A DNA stretch of 59,289 nucleotides from Welwitschia mirabilis (taxonomy: Eukaryota; Gnetophyta; Gnetopsida; Welwitschiales). This document shows, piece by piece, positions 1 through 13,279 of this stretch (its first letter is position 1; each line of letters begins with the position of its first letter). Both the position numbers and the translations under genes were made by a program. The stretch lies in assembly GCA_051453625.1 (NCBI GenBank), contig JBOZIK010000001.1:281123874-281183162 (forward strand), read 5' to 3'. Under the pieces are notes generated by a model. It had not been told where the DNA came from. It was given only the letters and a program-made list of their open reading frames with translations, and did not search any database.

Positions 1-499
1 CTTACTTAAAACATTTCCTTAACCAATGGCATGTGTGAGAATCAAATATAAGTATAGAATCTATGCCTATGAAATAACTTTTTTGATTTTTTTTATCACA
101 ATTTAACTTAAGAGACTCGGGTGATATCTTCTTCAATTATTATGCATGAAATTCAAGTCTAAGAAAAAACTAAAAAAGGCACTATTAAACTTCATTGAGT
201 TTCAATTTTAGTTTTAGTTTCAGCTTACGTAGTATATAGCTTGAATGCCTCATCGTCAAGCTATAGAAGACAAAGATTAGAATGAATGATAGATAGAGGT
301 CATTAGAAATAGATAAATATTAGATTTTTGTTATAAATAGAAACTTGCGTAGCTCATTTCCCTTTAAAAGCTCTGTAATACAAGTGCCTTTTATAACATC
401 TATAGTAGTCTTGTTCATCCCTCCTTTCTACATTAGTTCTTGCCTTATCCCTCATTGTGATTTTTGTGTTTTAAAATTATAACATCTGTAACAATCTCA
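1..499. other. AT-rich sequence without a recognised feature
   Basis: Both strands are rich in stop codons and no conserved protein motif is visible. The stretch ends where the left LTR-like repeat of the copia element begins. I see no tRNA-like clover leaf and no gene here. Confidence 0.5.
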
Positions 500-797
500 T
501 ATTAGACATTAATAATTCACTTAATGCATAATGAATTTATTACCTTGATGAAAGGTAATGAATCATTACCAAATTGAAACAGTGGTAGTTGCTGAAGTGT
601 TCCTAGCTTAGTCAACAAAAGCCTATGGTTACCATCAAGTCTGGGCATGATTAAAGCAAAGCATAAGTTGGAAGATCATCTATGAAGATCATCTAAAGAG
701 TTTGTTTAGTTTCAAGCATACTTAAGAAACCATGGCTAGAGGTATGCTTCCACTTTGTTTATGGCCTATCATTAAAGATTTTACATGTGATATTAGA
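500..797 (+). repeat. 5' LTR piece of the copia element
   Basis: This block aligns almost without gaps to 7120-7408. Shared landmarks are the TTACCTTGATG-AAGGTAA hairpin (540-558 here, 7160-7178 there), CTATGGTTACCATC, TTGGAAGATCATCT and AACCATGGCTAGAG, ending at CATTAAAGATTTTACAT. It starts with TA where the partner has the canonical TG. Similarity is lost after about 797, so either the LTRs are longer and diverged, or one copy was truncated. Confidence 0.75.
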
Positions 798-2640
798 GAT
801 TTCCTTCTATCCTATTATTTAGTTATGATTATATGAATAAATGTTTATACTTTTTAATTCTATTAATGAAGAATAAATCTATATGAGTTCCATTGTTTAG
901 TTATGCTTGTTGTTTAGTTTAATAACATTAAGTTTAACAAATTGTCATTATTTAAAGTGCAAATTTACCCTTGATGGACTTAAGATATTTGAACTTCAAA
1001 CTTTGATGTTAAGATATTCCTATTTTAATCTATCTTAAATGGAGATGAAAGGATTTTAGAAGAAGAAAGAATTATAGAAGAAGATAAAGCCTTTAACTTA
1101 TTCTTTTACCTATGTTTGTTCCACTTAATGTTTCATTAAAGGCCCTTGTACAAGGTCTCTCAATGTCTAAAAAATGTTTATTTCCATGGTTAGGGTTTTT
1201 CTCCTTATGTATTACTATGATTTTGTCCTTTTAAACAGATTTAGAGTAACTAAGGGCTACATAAGCTAACATATTATTTCCTCTTGTTGTATTACTTTAA
1301 AGCTTTATTCAAAGATATCTGATGTAGAAGAATTATTGCTAGCATAAGAGAAATTGCTACATGTATAAACTATATAAGATTTTAGATTATTATTTGCCTT
1401 TTGATTTAGTTTATCTGGTTTAGAAGTGTTAATTCCTTAACATTTTATTTTTATAGTGTTTTCATAGCAAACTCTAAAGAATTTGCTAAGATTTTTCACT
1501 TAATTTATCAAGAATACATCATTTTAGTTGTTATCAAACATAGTCATCTTACTCATATTTTGATTTTCTTATAGAATATAAATGAGGCTTATCTAACCAC
1601 TAATAAATCATGGAGATAAATATGAGCCATTTTATTAATTAATCTAATTTCAAACAATTGTAAAACATGGTCTTGAATTTCTTTTGTTTCATGAATAAAT
1701 GATAACAGATGATAACCTTTTGTCATGACTTTTCTCTATCATCTACAAGTGGTAGTAAAATGTAGTTTGTGCTAGTTTAGGACATCTATCTAGTCCATAT
1801 TCATGTGTTAATTACTATGCATTGTTCTCCCTCATTTGAACACATTACTAGACATTTATATTTATAATGAACGTTGTACTATTTTAGTAACAAAACATTT
1901 CATTTATTGGAAAATTTACTTCTTGAATCTAACCTTTCCTCTTCTGATATATAAAGAAATATCTCACTTTATTATTTAATGAATTCTATGTACAACCATG
2001 ATGACCCTAGCATTTACTTTTTTCTTCAAGAAATAGCAATAAATATGTTACATGTTCGAATTTTTACTAGCTATGTATCCTTTTGCCTCTCTTATCTAAT
2101 CCAAAGTAAATTTCATTATGTAAAGAATGAATGTTGCCTTATGATTTCATTATAAGGAAAGGAACATAAAATACTTAAAAGTGGTCACAACATCTTAAGT
2201 TATTATGATGTTTAATTTGGATTAGATATTATAACAATGACATCTAATAATTGTAATTGATTCATTAAAGTAGTTACCTGGCCCCATAGGGAAGTGGCTA
2301 TTTTAGGGAATTAACTAGAATAAGATAGTAAACTTAAAAATCAAAACAAAAATTTTCCTATGCTCATAAGTATGGAATGTTTGCTTTAATGTTTATGTTT
2401 TCTAGTGTTATTTAAAGAAGTAAATTCTATGCATGATTGCAACCTCTTCTCATAGGAAGGNNNNNNNNNNNNNNNNNNNNNNNNNNNNNNNNNNNNNNNN
2501 NNNNNNNNNNNNNNNNNNNNNNNNNNNNNNNNNNNNNNNNNNNNNNNNNNNNNNNNNNNNTAGGAAGGTTTTGAATTTACATTGATAAATATTTATTTGA
2601 TTATTGCAGTTTCTCCTATCACTTTTCTCCTAAATGATTC
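798..2640. other. Copia 5' LTR remainder or untranslated leader, no gene
   Basis: AT-rich sequence between the recognisable LTR piece and the start of gag. It contains a 100-N gap (2461-2560) whose two edges share the 8-mer TAGGAAGG. I could not identify a tRNA-complementary PBS or any conserved reading frame. By position it should hold the rest of the LTR and the leader. Confidence 0.45.
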
Positions 2641-2653
2641 ATCTCATATTCCA

Positions 2654-3535
2654 ATGTTAACTAGTGAAAACTATTCTAATTGAAAAGATCAAGTCCTTTA
2701 GACTTTGCGATGCATGGATTTAGACTTGACACTTCATGTGGATGAACCAAATATCTCCATGGAATCAAATACAATAAGGGAAAAGGTTACTTAAGGGCAA
2801 TGGAAGTGATTCAATCACTTGAGTCTTATGCTCATCAAATCTTATATAAGCAAAAGCATTATGGGTTTAATCCCAGAATGCAACAAGGCTAAAGCTTACA
2901 TGAAAGTCATTGAAAAATAATTTGTAAGCTCTGATAAAGCCTTATCCAGTACCCCAATGAATAAACTTTTAGGTATGACATATAACAAAAGCAGGAGTGT
3001 GTGTGAACACATTATAGAAATGAGGGACATTATTACTAAGTTAAATACCTTAGAGGTGGATATTTCTAAGTCATTTTTGGTACATGTTATTCTCAATTAT
3101 CTCCTTACAGAATATGGACCATTTAAAATAAGTTATAATACATATAACGAAAAATGATCAATTTATGAACTATTAGCTATGTGTGTATGAGAAGAGGAGA
3201 GATTGAAACATGAAACACTTAAAAATTCAAAATTTGCAACTCATGCTAAAGGAAAATCCAAAGGAAAAAATGTTTTTGGGAAAAGGATGAATTTAAATAT
3301 ACCAATGAAGTGGAGTGGCAATAATGGCAATAAAGACAAATGATACTTTTGCAAAAGGAAAGGACACTTCAAGAAGAGCTACACAAAATACAAAAAATGA
3401 TTTAAAAAGAATAGTAACTTTACATTCGTATTTTATGAATCTTATTTTGCTGAAGTTATTGATAATACTTGGTGGATTGACTCAAGCACTATAATTTTTG
3501 CCAATACTATGTAAGGATTTCTAAACCTAAGGAAA
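2654..3535 (+). pseudogene. Copia gag and start of protease (broken)
   Basis: Gag is the capsid and nucleocapsid precursor of the retrotransposon particle. One reading frame can be followed from the ATG at 2654 to the protease motif near 3490, interrupted by stops. Visible gag hallmarks are LTSENYSN followed by KDQVL, MDLDLTLHVDEP, LSLMLIKS, VIEK-FVSSDKALSS, and the best-kept block, EHIIEMRDI through EYGPFKISYNT at 3010-3140. A zinc-knuckle remnant reads YFCKRKGHFKKSY near 3340; its first Cys position lies next to a stop and its last Cys is lost. The protease region keeps WWIDSS at about 3470-3487, where active elements usually have DSGA, so the catalytic triplet is altered. That gag and protease share one frame is normal for plant copia elements. 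Confidence 0.85.
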
Positions 3536-3569
3536 CCACTAGAAGTGAACAAGGCATCTATTCAAAAAA

Positions 3570-4810
3570 TTGGAGATATTTACATCTGGAAGCAGTGGGA
3601 ACTTACAGAGTTATTTTGAAATTTGGCTTTATATTAGACCTTGAGAATACTTTCTATGTTCTATTATTTTCTAGGAATTTGGTCTCTATTTCAAAATTGA
3701 CTTGTATGAAATATTGTTTTAACTTTTATAATTTAGTTGTTAATATTTTGAAAAATGTTGTTGCTTATAATTGATAATTTATTTATATTTAAATTAGAAT
3801 CCTCTTTCAAAGCTTAATATTTTAACCCTACATGATAAGGAATTTGGTAATAAACATTGTATTATCAATGAAAGATCCTATAAACTTTGGCATAGGAGAT
3901 TAGGCAACATCTCCATAGAGAGAATTAAAAGGTTAGTAAATGATGGGATCTTAAAAACACTTGATTATACTAATCTTGGTACTTGTATAGACTATATAAA
4001 GTGAAAACAAACTAACAAGTCCATTAAAGATGCTAAGAGGAGTACTAAACTTCTTAAGATAATACATATAGATATCTGTGGACCATTTTCAACTCCTTGT
4101 CTAAATGGCCAGAGATACTTTATCTTATTTATTAATTACCATTCAAGATACATGTATACTTATCTCATCTTTGACAAGGCAAAGTCACTTGATGCCTTTA
4201 ATATTTTTAAAGTAGAGATAGAAAAACAAAAGGAAAAGAAAATAGAGATGGTAAGGTTAGATAGAGGTAGGGAAGATTATGAAAGATACATAGAAAAGGA
4301 ACATATGGCAAGTCCATTTACTAAGTTCCTTGAAGAAAGTGGTATTATTACTTACTACACAGTGCAAGAAATACCATAACAAAATGTTGTATTTGAAAGA
4401 AGGAATCGCACACTTATGGACATGATTGGAAGTATGATCAGTACTTCAAGTTTGCCTTTATCCTTATGAAGTGAAGCCCTAAAAACTGATATGTACATCT
4501 TAAATAGGGTTTCATTTAAGGATATCCCTAAACATCTTTTAAATTATGGAATGGATGAAAACCTCTTTTAAGAAATGTGCACATACAAGGTTGTTCAGTT
4601 GAAGTGAGGGTTTACAGTCCACATCTGAATAAATTGGATGTAAGATCTATAAGTGATTATTTCATTAGCTATCGAATTAACTCCAAAGGATATAGGTTTT
4701 ATTGTCATTCACACACTCTAAGGATTGTTGAGTCAGAAATGCAAAATTTCTTAAGGATCATGAACTTAGTGCAAGCGATATTCCTCAAAATTTGGTATTT
4801 GAAGAAATAA
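3570..4810 (+). pseudogene. Copia protease tail, GAG-pre-integrase and integrase (broken)
   Basis: Integrase joins the retrotransposon cDNA to the host genome. A frameshift near 3570 is followed by GTYRVILKF and SRNLVSISKL, which mark the end of the protease region. LWHRRLG at about 3886-3906 is the zinc-binding GAG-pre-integrase motif. The core follows: HIDICGPF near 4065, RLDRGRED in the open stretch 4152-4379, and FERRNRTLMDMIGSM near 4395-4440. These correspond to the three acidic DDE residues, all still present. The core then runs into LNRVSFKDIPKH. Stops are scattered through the frame, including at the end of the 4152-4379 stretch, so no functional protein is expected. Confidence 0.85.
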
Positions 4811-5059
4811 GGGAAGCACTTGTGACACACTTAAATACAATAAAGTTAATTGCTTCTCAAAATAACACTCTAGTTTCTATTAATGAGCAACAACAATGCC
4901 TACCACCTCATAAGGAAATACCTCATGAAGAACCTATTAATATAGGATCCACTACTTAAGAAACAAATGAAATAGTGGAAGTGAGAAGATCCTTAAAAAT
5001 TAGAAGATCAATAATTTCTAGTAATTACGTTATATACCTTCAAGAGTTTGATTATGATA

Positions 5060-6790
5060 TTGGACTTAAGTATGGACTAAATAGTTTTTCATAAGCCATG
5101 AGTAGACAAAATTTCACAATTTGGTATGATGCCATAAATGAAGAAATGGAATTCATGGCTAAAAATAAAGTCTGGGATTTAGTAGAGTTACCATAAGAAG
5201 CCTCAGCTATTGGATGTAAATGGATTTATAAAATCAAAAGAGACTCCCTTGATAATATGAAATGATATAAAGCTAGGCTTTTAGCTAATGATTTCATTCA
5301 AAAGAATGGAATTAATTATCATGAATTTTTTCATCAATATTAATGAAGGATTCATTTAGAGTAATCATGGCATTAGTGGCTCATTTTGATTGAGCGCTAC
5401 ATCAAATGGATGTAAAAACAACATTCCTTAATGGGAATCTTAATGAATAGGTATACATGTATAGACCTAAAGGTTTCCATTATGAAATAGATAGTCACTT
5501 AGTTTGCAAGTTAAGGAAAACTATATATGGACTAAAACAGGCATCCCACCAATGGTATATAAACTTTCATAACGTTATTTTATCGTATGGTTTTTTACAA
5601 AAATTCATTAATTAATGTATATACCTTAAGGTTAGTGGGAGTAAATATATTTTCTTGGTCTTATATGTGGATGATATTTTACTTGCAAGAAATGATTTGG
5701 GACTATTACAAGGAACAAAGTAATTCCTTGCTCAGAACTTTAAAATGAAAGATATGNNNNNNNNNNNNNNNNNNNNNNNNNNNNNNNNNNNNNNNNNNNN
5801 NNNNNNNNNNNNNNNNNNNNNNNNNNNNNNNNNNNNNNNNNNNNNNNNNNNNNNNNCAAGGAACAAAGTAATTCCTTGCTCAGAACTTTAAAATGAAAGA
5901 TATGAATGAAGTCTCTTATGTTGTTGTCCTAGAGATTCACAAAGATAGAGCCTAAAGAACACTAGGGCTATCTCAAAAGGCCTACATTAAAAAGCTTTTA
6001 GAAAGGTTTAGGATGAAAAATTGTTCATCCATTATAGCACCCATTGTAATAGGGGACAAATTCGGTACAAATCAGTGTCCTAAAAATACATTGGAATAAT
6101 AATAGATGAAAAACATTACTTATGCCTCTGCAGTAGGAAGTCTTATGTACTTGCAAGTCTGCATCAGACTTGATATTACATTTGTAGTAGGAAGGTTGAG
6201 GAGGTATCAAAGTAATCCAAGAATGAAGCATTAGAAAGATGTTAATAGAGTTGTAAGATACCTACAAGGTACTAAAGACTACTAACTCACATACAAACAT
6301 TTAGATCATTTAGAGGTGGTTGGTTATTCATATTAGGATTTTGCTGGATTCATAGACACTAGAAAGTCTACTTTAAGATACATCTTTCTCTTAGTATGAG
6401 GTGGTATATCTTAGAGGAACATAAAGCAAACTATTATCGCATTATTAAGATGGAGGCAGAATTCGTTACATGTCATGAAACTACATCATAGGCATTATGG
6501 TTAAAGAATTTTATATTAGGCTTAAAATTTGTAAATTCCATTATTGAGCCATTAAAGATATTTTGTGATAATTTGGCTGCAACATTCTTCTCCAAAAATA
6601 ATAAAGTGGAAGTCGAAGTACGCACATCAACATAAAGTATTTGGTTATTAGAAAGAAAGTTAAGAAATAAGAAGTTACCATTAAATGTATAAATACTGAA
6701 TCAATGATTGCTAATCCTTTAACTAAATGATTACCTTCTAAGTCATTTCAAAATCATATAATTCATATAGAGCTCATTGACTTATCTTAA
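5060..6790 (+). pseudogene. Copia reverse transcriptase and RNase H (broken)
   Basis: RT copies the element RNA into DNA and RNase H removes the RNA strand. Recognisable blocks are WYDAINEEMEFMAKNKVWDL and GCKWIYKIKRD (5120-5240), the intact polymerase motif YVDDILLA at 5663-5686, and a duplicated piece around the 100-N gap. RNase H motifs follow: SDFAGFIDTRKST near 6335-6370, EAEFVTCHETTS, ALWLKNFILGL, IFCDNLAATFFSKNN near 6560-6605, and a tail resembling LIANPLTK then LPSKSF near 6705-6750. The catalytic YVDD is kept, but many stops and frame changes break the gene. The order after integrase confirms the Ty1/copia class. Confidence 0.85.
5709..5904 (+). repeat. 48-bp duplication flanking an N gap inside RT
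   Basis: The 48 bases ending at 5756 recur identically from 5857, directly after 100 N. Merging the two copies restores a continuous RT sequence, so this is most simply an unmerged contig overlap. Confidence 0.85.
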
Positions 6791-7108
6791 ATATTTATTC
6801 TCTAGCTATTGTAAATGTTTATAAACATATATGGTATTTAATGACATGATTATTTATACATACTAAAGTCTTTATCATGTATAAAGTTGTAATCTATAAT
6901 GATCTATGAAGTTGGATCCTATAAAGCATTATAAGATGCTTAATTATAATGTATCATGTATTGTAATACATGGAAGGAAGTGTTAGTCCATAGAGCATGA
7001 CCACCATGATTCGTATATTGAGAAATTATTTTAAGTAATGTTAAATTTGATAGTGCATATAAGGTAATAATGGCCATATTATTGATTGTCACTTATGCTA
7101 TATGGGCT

Positions 7109-7119
7109 AAGTGGGAGAG
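7109..7119 (+). other. Polypurine tract of the copia element
   Basis: AAGTGGGAGAG lies directly before TGCTATACATT, the start of the right LTR. A purine-rich AAGTGGGAGA next to TG is the usual plus-strand priming site of plant copia elements. This placement also sets the LTR boundary. Confidence 0.75.
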
Positions 7120-7408
7120 TGCTATACATTAATTGTCCCACTTAAGGAAAATGAATTTGTTACCTTGATGGAAGGTAATGAATCATTGCTAAACCAAAAT
7201 AATGGGAGTTGCTACAGGGTCCCTAGCCTAGCCTACAAAATCCTATGGTTACCATCGAGTTTGGGCATGATTGGAACAAGGCAAAGGTTGGAAGATCATC
7301 TGCAAAAATTACCTGAAGAGTCCGTTCAATGTTAGGCATACTTAAGCAACCATGGCTAGAGTTATGGTTCCGCTCTGTTTATGTCTTGCCATTAAAGATT
7401 TTACATCT
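7120..7408 (+). repeat. 3' LTR piece of the copia element
   Basis: Begins with TG directly after the PPT and aligns with 500-797. The 74-codon open frame inside it (7111-7335) is an LTR coincidence and has no protein hallmark. Similarity to the left LTR stops near 7408. Confidence 0.75.
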
Positions 7409-10385
7409 CAAGCATGCATCAAATACATACAGCAACCTATGCATGCTCTTTATCTATACACATTAATGGAAATGATTGGTAAAGTTTGTTTACATTTGAT
7501 AGTAACCTATATGTAATTTCATTAATTAATGCTTACTGTATCTCTTATGTGAGCCTTTTAAATTATGATGGTTCACCTTGCTTTTATTTCTGAAGCACTA
7601 CATCTTATAGTCATAAAGAAAGCTTTTTTAATATTTGAAATTTTATAGTTATGATGCTGCTCTTTCTTTGCCAAATAATTACTAAGACTAGTAGTGAAAG
7701 CCTACTTACTTAACTAAAGCTCCATGAACTTTTCGGGTTACTTATATAGATTTTAGAATATGAAAATGTGAAATGTAATATAGTTATATGAAAATGAAAT
7801 ATAGAAGATAGTATAAAATAAAGTAAAGAATACAAAGGAATATGGGAGTAATAGATTATAATTAGTGATAATGATATATAAAATTATACATGTAGGATAA
7901 AAATTAAGAAATAGATTAAAACAAAGGGGGGGAAGAAATAAGAAAGGAAAATGTGGGGAGTAATATAAAGTAATAAAATAAAAAAAGTGGAAATTTGGGT
8001 AAGGATGATTTTGACGTTTTCAATGAAATGTGTAAATGTGGGTAAGAAATGATATTGACGTTTACATGGAATTCATATTACATGATGAGGAAATACAAGC
8101 ATTATATAAGTGGTAAATATTGGTGATTGTTTTTCAGGCTAACGCGATGTGCTATATTTTTGAAGCGTTTGTATTATGGAATACATGGTGTTTGTTTTTC
8201 TATTTACTAGGGTTTTGATTGCTTGCAGAAAAGTTAGAAATAATCTAGATTTATCTTATGTAAATTTCCGATTTACGAAAGATAAATAGTAGGTATTTAA
8301 TTATATGTTTCATGATGTCGAGTTATTTGCTTCTTATGTCATTGCTTTTTTCCTCTTAATTTTCTTACTAATTAATTTGGCCCTTAAAATAGATTTTTGT
8401 TTTGGCAAGTATATTTTTAATCTCTTATTTTATCACTACTACTCATGTTTATGGCATTCACCATCCCAATGCAACTTTTGTCACACATACAATTTTTTTT
8501 CATTAAATGTATATGAATTAGAATTTTTCTATAGGATGCTATTGCCAAGGTAGTGTTTTGGCTGGGCTATTAGTTACATAAGAAAATCAACAATGTTTTC
8601 ATTTTTATTTGGTATGCTCAAGGGTAAGGTGAAATAAGAATAGATAGATATTTAGGAAATTAACTATGTGACTAGTAAATTTATTTATCTAAACTTAAAA
8701 AATTGAAATTCTTAAGGGTGTTTCTATTATACAATAATTTTTATACATAGGTGCACCCTTATTTATGCATATAAGTTACTTTTATTTTGCATAGAAAATA
8801 TCACATGTTTAATTTTGTTACATGTTCTTCCTTAAGAATTACTAGCACAGAGGTAAGCTAAATAACTTAATATGTGCCATTAGATATCCAAGTTTAGCAA
8901 ACACATTAAGGATTTGAGAATCTTATTTAAAAATTAATGTTGATTGAGAGGAATCTAATGGGTATAGGACATTTCAAAAATTCTTTGTATGACTTTCCCA
9001 CTCAATGAGAGTTTTTATGCTCATCTTATAAGACAAGAGTTAGATTTAGTCCATTAAGATTTTCTCTCATAAAATAACTCTTTAACATAGAAAAGAAAAC
9101 TTGAATATTGGAAACATTATAATTATCTTTACATTTGAATTATTTTCCTTTTATTGTAGTATAATGAATTACATTAGCTAGGACTCATATATATTGTTAA
9201 CTATTTTTACTATTAAACTATCATTAATTTATATCAAAACTTGAGGGTGTAAACATAATTGGCCCATGGGGTATGTATTATGTTAAGCTATGATGCCATA
9301 AAATTACCATGATATTGGGCAATGATGTAAATGAGTGCTTTTGAATGCCAAGCCATCTAAAAGTTTTTAGGTAAAAATGAGAAAATGAACATTTAAATTT
9401 GGGTATGGCATTAATAAATTAAATTCATCATCTATATTACATAAATACCACCCATTGTAAAAGTAAAAATTTTGGGTATATACCTATAGAACGTTTACTT
9501 TAATAAGTAAATAATTCAAAAAGAAAGAAAAAACTATCATAGTTACATATCCTAATAAAGAATGCATTCTCTACACACATAGAGTGCATTACCTTATAAA
9601 CATTATTTTGAGTAAATGTAAAATAGAAATTAGAATTTTTCAGATTAGGTTATGGATGATAATCTTATCTTTAACAAATAAATTTTATCAAATAAACTTA
9701 GTAATAATAAAAATTTTGATGATCAAACTAATATTTCAAATAACCATCCGTCATAGCTAGCATTTGATGTCAATACAAGATGCTGCTACATGAAGTACAC
9801 ATCCATCCATCTTAAATGTATGCTTGATGATTGGTAGCTAGTTATAGAGTAGCTACATGCTATTACTTTTCTCTTATTCATTTACATATATATAAAAAAC
9901 TTAAATATAAACTACAAATAAGTATGCTAAGCAAGTGATTTTCTTGTGTCTAATCATATTGATGGACATCCTCCTTTTTAAAGTGCTAGGTCATTTCTCT
10001 TACATTAGAGGAGCGAAAGAGACATAACACACTCAACTTTTGTAATATTAAACTAGAAACATACCTGATGTGAACTATAATTTTTTAGTTTAGTGGTTAA
10101 TAACTACTATAAATTTTTCATTATCATGATTATTATTATGTGACAGAGTAACTAGTATATCCTCGACTTCCTTGATTTTCCTATGTGTATGTGTATAAAA
10201 TGATTGTGATGCCAATATTAATTTAAATTAATAAGAAAATTATTCCATTGAAAATGATTTAGCAAATATTGAAAATAATCCTGATGCTAAGATGGAAAAT
10301 ACCTTGAACCTAATAGAAGATTTAAATAGTTAAACAAATTCACTAATTTTGTAATAGTCCTTGAGATAAATATACATATACATGT
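7409..10385. other. AT-rich intergenic sequence, no gene recognised
   Basis: I read all six frames for retroelement motifs and found none. The longest open stretch (8305-8553, +) is hydrophobic because it is T-rich and has no family signature. A short G run lies near 7926-7932. The sequence may be strongly decayed repeat. Confidence 0.5.
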
Positions 10386-11640
10386 ATATAGGGTATAACA
10401 TGTTTGAATTCCTTTTTATTATTTTGTTAGCATTATAAGTATTTTAATTTATAAACTTAGTTTTATTATGTTAGCATTATTAAAGGAGTATTTAGGCGAT
10501 TCCTCCACTATAAGGGCATGTGTTTTTGTAACTTATTATAAGTATGTTATGCATATTATAGTTATACAATAACATAGGTTTAGTGCATTCCTTTAAGATT
10601 ATGGTTGCTTCTCCTATGATTTAATACATTTCATGTATATATCCTTAAATATGTTTTCTTATTTGTTCATGCATATAAATTAAATATCTTTAGTAGTATT
10701 TAATAGATTATGTATAAATATATAATATTAATGATTTTTCTATGATTTTTTGTTAAAAACGTTAAGAATTTAATTAGCCCTTTTTATCCTTTAACTTCTA
10801 TTATTCTAAGTTTTGTTGAGACTAGTATTTAATTAGTGGCATACTAATTATTTTATTTTATCATTATATGTATTTATACATTATCAGATTTATTATGTTA
10901 TATTATAAAAGAAGAAGCTATAAGATACCCTACCTAATTACATTATTACATGAGTTTACTATAATTTTTATTATATTATGATACATTGCTTTTATTAGCT
11001 CTCACGAAGGTGTGGAAAGAAAAGATAAGTATCTTATGTTTACTAATTAAGATTACTAACAAATTATTAAAGCCAAGTGGTTACTTCAATGATTCACTAT
11101 GTACTGATTACCCATATTAATTTATATTAATACATATATGTATTATCATCAATCATGCATTTGAATACCTTATTAGGGATGAACATTGTAACCTCGAGAG
11201 TTCTTAACTTGCTACCTTCTATATTTACATATAGCTACTATGCATATGAATATATCTATGTGTGTGATATCTTTTAGTATTAGTTCATTTCAAGTTGACA
11301 CCATGCTCTTCTTATGAGTGAGTTAAATATTAAACTCCTGCATTATCCTTATATTTTTTCAAGCATATGATTGATTATATACCCACTGATACAAACCACT
11401 ATGATCTATCATTTTTTCATGCATATTAGTGAAGATGGAAATAAGGCCCAAGATAGGACTATGTATGATTTAAACTCCTTTGGATGAGGACATGTAGGAA
11501 TGATTAATTAGCTATTGTTGTATTCAACCATTAGACTTTGATTTCATACCTTTATTATGTGCTCCTAATTAAGATCTTAAAAATTATATGTAAGTGAAGT
11601 ATATCAGGTAGTTATTTAATAATCTTAAAATTAAATGTGG
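10386..11640 (+). repeat. Diverged direct repeat, copy 1
   Basis: Aligns in the same orientation with 12251-13254. Shared landmarks are TATAGGGTATAACATG, CTTAAATATGTTTTC, CTTTAACTTCTATTATTC, GCATATTAGTGAAGATGG, AAACTCCTTTGGATGAGGA, and GATCTTAAAAATTA near the end. Copy 1 is about 250 bp longer, mostly from extra sequence around 11000-11300. No coding motif is visible. Confidence 0.7.
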
Positions 11641-12250
11641 TGTTAGTCAAGTAAGCTATCATATTATAGTTCTTCTAAGGTATAGATTGTGGATAATTGA
11701 GAGGTAAATCTTTCAGTAATAACCTAATTAAGTTACTATAATGTTTAATCATATAATTTAGTTAATTAAAAAAACTATTTTTTAAGGATAATCCAAAGCT
11801 AAGTTATGATAGTAATGGCTTATTTTATGGTATAGGTGAAATTCTAGATTATCTAAGTGTAATGTTTTAAGATAGTAATTATACAAATGGTAGTGCTTTA
11901 GTGGTTCCATGAGAGATACACCATCAAGTAATATTAGTTTTATTGTGAGTTGATGTACTTATTCTAAATCTTATATAAAAGAACAATCCAATTACAAATC
12001 CTAAAAATAAATTAAAAATTTCTCATAATAGAGTATNNNNNNNNNNNNNNNNNNNNNNNNNNNNNNNNNNNNNNNNNNNNNNNNNNNNNNNNNNNNNNNN
12101 NNNNNNNNNNNNNNNNNNNNNNNNNNNNNNNNNNNNTGTTGAAAGATAAAGGTGTATAATTAATGATATATTATTTATATACTAAAATATACTTACATGT
12201 AGTGGAAAATTAATAATTATAATTAACAACTATATATCTATATATATAAA

Positions 12251-13254
12251 TATAGGGCATAATATGATTAACTTCCTTTTCACTATTTTTTTAAAATTGT
12301 AAGTAATTTAATTTATAGATTTAATTTTATTATGGTAGAATTATAAAATAAGTAGTTACGAGTTTTCCTTTCTTTAATGGTGTGTGTTTGTATTATTGAG
12401 TGCAGTTCTGTTATACATGTTATAGTTATACAATGATGCAAATCTAGCAGGTTTTTTGATGATTATATTTGTTGCTAGTATGCCTTAATGCATTTTAGGT
12501 ATGTATTCTTAAATACATTTTCTTATATGTTTATTGCATATGAATTGAATTTTTTGATTTGATATTCATTACCTTGTGCATCAAATGATATAATAATAGT
12601 TATTATTCCATGATGCTTATTGAAATAGTAAAGCATGTAATTAGCTTTTTTTATCTTCTAACTTCTATTATGCCAAGCCTTCTTGATACTAGTAACTTAA
12701 TTAGTTGAAGTTATATAATTATTTATTATCAGATTCATGTTATGTTATAAAGGAGTATCTATGACGTACCCTAGTAAAATGGTGTATGTGTGTCTTCATT
12801 AATAACTTTTTTACATGGGTTTAGTATAATGACATTCTATTGTATACTTCCCTCCAATTGGCTCTTGCTATAATATAGGTAGAATAGAGGTTTCTCTTAT
12901 ACTCAATGATTGAGGTACTAATGGATATTATATGTATATATACATATTAGGTTTTTACATTATTTCTTACATTGTTTTATGTAAATGTTGCTCACATACC
13001 TATTGATATGAATAACCTTAATATATCATATGCTCATGCATATTAGTGGAGATGGAAAAAATACCCAATATAGAATTACATGTGGAATAAACTCCTTTGG
13101 ATGAGGATATGTAGGCATTATTATTTAGCTATTAATATAACTAAACACTCAATCATAACTTCATATCTTTATTGTGCATTCCTAATCAAGATCTTAGGAA
13201 TTAAATTCAACTAAAGTCTATCATGTAATTATTTAATGATATTAAGATTGGATT
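12251..13254 (+). repeat. Diverged direct repeat, copy 2
   Basis: Partner of 10386-11640, offset by about 1865 bases including a 100-N gap at 12037-12136. The roughly 600 bases between the copies have no coding motif. The pair could be LTRs of a short non-autonomous element or a plain tandem duplication. I could not find a PBS next to copy 1 or a PPT next to copy 2, so neither reading is proven. Confidence 0.65.
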
Positions 13255-13279
13255 GAAATTCCTGGGGAAGTAAAGAGAT

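Larger units (their letters stand above)
500..7408 (+). mobile_element. Degenerate but structurally near-complete Ty1/copia retrotransposon
   Basis: The element has, in order, an LTR piece, gag, protease, integrase, RT, RNase H, a PPT and a second LTR piece. Integrase before RT is the defining Ty1/copia order. All domains are recognisable from translated motifs, but the frame is broken by many stops and a few frameshifts, so the element cannot encode its own proteins. Many stops replace a conserved Trp, Gln or Arg codon, as expected from C-to-T decay on either strand. A 100-N gap at 5757-5856 interrupts RT and has an identical 48-bp sequence on both sides, so little is probably missing there. 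I did not find a convincing PBS or target-site duplication. Confidence 0.9.

Noticed and set aside
8305-8553. 82-codon hydrophobic open frame resembling a small membrane protein
   Set aside because: T-rich DNA gives Phe/Leu-rich translations by chance. There is no family motif, no supported start context and no conserved neighbour.
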